Assembly: GCA_934481375.1 (NCBI GenBank)
Contig: CAKSPN010000076.1
Coordinates: forward strand, 1 to 7,743
Direction of reading: 5' to 3'
DNA length: 7,743 bases
Source: an uncultured Clostridia bacterium
GTDB lineage: Bacteria; Bacillota; Clostridia; UBA1381
Shown: positions 5,939-7,743 of the stretch, piece by piece
How positions within the stretch are numbered: the first letter of the stretch is position 1
Layout: every line of letters starts with the position of its first letter
Position numbers and translations under genes: made by a program
The notes under the pieces: generated by a model
What the model was told of the DNA's origin: nothing
Database searches by the model: none
What the model saw: the letters and a program-made list of their open reading frames with translations, nothing else

Positions 5939-7712
5939 ATCCCTTAACGATTGCATTGAATTTACAGTTTGTCATACAAACACCGCACTTGATACATTTT
6001 TCCTGATCAATAACGTGAGGAGTTTTAACTGCGCCCGAGATTGCGCCGACAGGACAGTTACGTGCGCAGAGTGTACAACCCTTACATTTGTCCTCGACAA
6101 CCTCGTATTTGAGAAGCTTTTTACATACGCCTGCGGGACAGGTTTTGTCCTTAACGTGCGCAATGTATTCGTCCTCAAAGCAATGCAGCGTTGAGATAAC
6201 GGGGTTCGGAGCAGACTGACCGAGCGCACAAAGCGAAGTGGCTTTCATATATGCGCACAAATCCTTAATCTTTTGAATATCTTCAATCTCGCCCTGACCT
6301 CTTGTAATTTTATCTATAAACTGATAAAGCTGTTTTGTACCTATACGGCACGGAGTACATTTACCGCAGGATTCGTCTACCGTAAATTCGAGGAAGAATT
6401 TTGCGATGTCGACCATACAGGTATCCTCGTCCATAACGATAAGACCGCCCGAACCCATCATCGAGCCGAGAGCGATAAGGTTTTCGTAATCGATGGGGAC
6501 ATCAATGTTTTCAGCCGAAATACAGCCGCCGGAAGGTCCGCCCGTCTGAGCAGCCTTGAACTTTTTGCCGTTCGGAACGCCACCGCCGATTTCTTCTACG
6601 ATTTCACGGAGCGTAGTACCCATGGGAACTTCAACAAGACCGACATTCGTAATCTTTCCGCCGAGTGCAAATACCTTTGTACCCTTTGATGTTTCCGTAC
6701 CCATACTTGAGAACCAGTCCGCACCCTTTAATATAATCTGACAGACGTTTGCATATGTTTCAACGTTGTTAAGAATGGTCGGTTTCTCGAAAAGACCCTT
6801 TATTGCCGGGAACGGCGGACGGGGACGGGGTTCGCCTCTGTGACCTTCGATTGAGGTCATAAGCGCTGTTTCCTCACCGCAGACAAATGCGCCTGCGCCG
6901 AGTCTTAAGCCTATATCGAATGAGAAGTCCGTACCGAAAATATTATCGCCCAAAAGACCGTATTCCTTAGCCTGTGCGATTGCAATCTTAAGTCTGTCAA
7001 CGGCAACGGGATATTCCGCACGCACGTATATGTAACCTTTGTTTGCACCGATTGTGTAGCCGGCGATAGCCATTGCTTCAAGCACCGCATGCGGGTCGCC
7101 CTCAAGGATTGAACGGTCCATAAATGCACCGGGGTCGCCCTCGTCGGCGTTACAACAGACGTACTTCTGATCGTTTACCGACGCTTTTGCGAACGACCAT
7201 TTCTTACCTGTCGGGAAGCCGCCGCCGCCTCTGCCTCTTAAACCTGATTTTATAAGAGTATCGACAACATCGTCTGGAGTCATTGTCGTAAGCACCTTTG
7301 CAAGTGCCTGATAACCGTCCGTTGCTATGTATTCTTCAATGTTTTCGGGGTCGATAACGCCGCAGTTTCTCAGTGCGACACGCAGCTGCTTTTTATAGAA
7401 GTCCGTTTCATCAAGCGCCTTTATCGAGCCGTCCTCGCAGACTGTCTGCTCGTAAAGCAGTGATTTAACAACGTTTCCGCCCTTTAAGTGTTCATGAACT
7501 ATCTCCGCAACATGCTCCGGCTCAACTCTTGCATAGAATGAACCCTCCGGATAAACTACCATGACAGGACCTAATGAACAAAGACCGAAACAGCCTGTTC
7601 TTACTATTGCAACTTCTTTGTCAAGACCCTCTTTTTTGAGTTCTTCCTCCAAAACTTCAAGTATCTTCTTACTGCCCGATGAAGTACAGCCCGTACCGCC
7701 GCAGACAAGAAC
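5937..7712 (-). CDS. nuoF: NuoF-like flavin/Fe-S subunit of the hydrogenase (HydB/HndC), 5' end disrupted
   Basis: This subunit binds NAD(H) and FMN and passes electrons to or from the adjacent HydA. The clear homologous reading runs from 7712 (VLVCGGTGCTSSGS) to TAA 5937. Counting from the internal TTG at 7652 as residue 1, the thioredoxin-like 2Fe-2S domain includes C21 and C25; its other two ligands are the cysteines of CGGTGC upstream at 7701-7703 and 7686-7688. The FMN loop GLRGRGGGGFPTGKKW is at 137-152 and the NADH-site CNADEGDPGAF at 167-177. A 4Fe-4S site has C429, C432, C435 and C475. A C-terminal two-cluster ferredoxin has C523, C526, C529 and C533, then C553, C556, C559 and C563, as in HydB/HndC but not in complex I NuoF. 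The start is unresolved. The codon before VLVC is TAG (7715-7713), and no ATG or GTG lies between it and 7652. A TTG start at 7652 would lose half of the 2Fe-2S ligands. The function is certain; the 5' boundary is not. Confidence 0.93.
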   Translation of the reverse strand, partial: VLVCGGTGCTSSGSKKILEVLEEELKKEGLDKEVAIVRTGCFGLCSLGPVMVVYPEGSFYARVEPEHVAEIVHEHLKGGNVVKSLLYEQTVCEDGSIKALDETDFYKKQLRVALRNCGVIDPENIEEYIATDGYQALAKVLTTMTPDDVVDTLIKSGLRGRGGGGFPTGKKWSFAKASVNDQKYVCCNADEGDPGAFMDRSILEGDPHAVLEAMAIAGYTIGANKGYIYVRAEYPVAVDRLKIAIAQAKEYGLLGDNIFGTDFSFDIGLRLGAGAFVCGEETALMTSIEGHRGEPRPRPPFPAIKGLFEKPTILNNVETYANVCQIILKGADWFSSMGTETSKGTKVFALGGKITNVGLVEVPMGTTLREIVEEIGGGVPNGKKFKAAQTGGPSGGCISAENIDVPIDYENLIALGSMMGSGGLIVMDEDTCMVDIAKFFLEFTVDESCGKCTPCRIGTKQLYQFIDKITRGQGEIEDIQKIKDLCAYMKATSLCALGQSAPNPVISTLHCFEDEYIAHVKDKTCPAGVCKKLLKYEVVEDKCKGCTLCARNCPVGAISGAVKTPHVIDQEKCIKCGVCMTNCKFNAIVKG

Positions 7713-7743
7713 CTAATGTTTATAACCGGTACTGCCGGCATCT

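Noticed and set aside
7650..7652. TTG as the start of the NuoF-like protein
   Set aside because: It would remove VLVCGGTGC, which supplies two of the four 2Fe-2S ligands and is clearly encoded in the same frame just upstream, and no good RBS precedes it.
7716..7743. Plus-strand ATG reading out of the right edge
   Set aside because: There is no RBS, only nine codons are visible, and it overlaps the expected 5' end of the hydrogenase unit on the other strand.

Overview
The window looks like chromosomal DNA from an anaerobic, hydrogen-producing member of the Clostridia (Firmicutes), possibly a gut organism. The evidence is a modular [FeFe] hydrogenase next to a NuoF-type flavin subunit, strong AAGGAGG ribosome binding sites, a Firmicutes-style large serine recombinase and a cytoplasmic GH42 beta-galactosidase. 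The species cannot be named from the sequence alone.

Layout: (1) Bases 1-1356, plus strand: the 3' part of a large serine recombinase whose catalytic-serine end lies outside the window. It is probably the edge of an integrated element or its remnant. (2) Bases 1357-1450: a short AT-rich spacer with a perfect consensus sigma-70-type promoter (TTGACA, 17 bp, TATAAT) and a strong RBS. (3) Bases 1451-4087, plus strand: a tight three-gene unit of a GH42 beta-galactosidase, a half-size EamA-type membrane protein translationally coupled to it, and a small ORF that is only the N-terminal Mac domain of a maltose/galactoside O-acetyltransferase. The order hydrolase, transporter, acetyltransferase resembles lacZ-lacY-lacA but is built from different families, and the third member is truncated. 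(4) Bases 4088-4190: an inverted repeat and then a strong hairpin that can terminate transcription from both sides. (5) Bases 4191-7743, minus strand: two genes of an NAD(H)-linked [FeFe] hydrogenase. A NuoF/HydB/HndC flavin subunit is upstream and the catalytic HydA/HndD subunit is downstream, 15 nt apart. The NuoE-like partner expected before them would be beyond the right edge.

The hydrogenase subunits together would pass electrons between NADH (FMN site in NuoF), ferredoxin or internal Fe-S clusters, and protons at the H-cluster, so that fermentation reductant leaves as H2. The beta-galactosidase unit would supply hexose from imported galactosides.

Points worth attention: the 5' end of the NuoF gene is broken in this sequence, because conserved N-terminal codons run directly into an in-frame TAG with no usable start. 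HydA has Ile instead of the usual Met in its second H-cluster motif. The acetyltransferase is reduced to its Mac domain. I found no CRISPR array, RNA gene, or clearly novel system.
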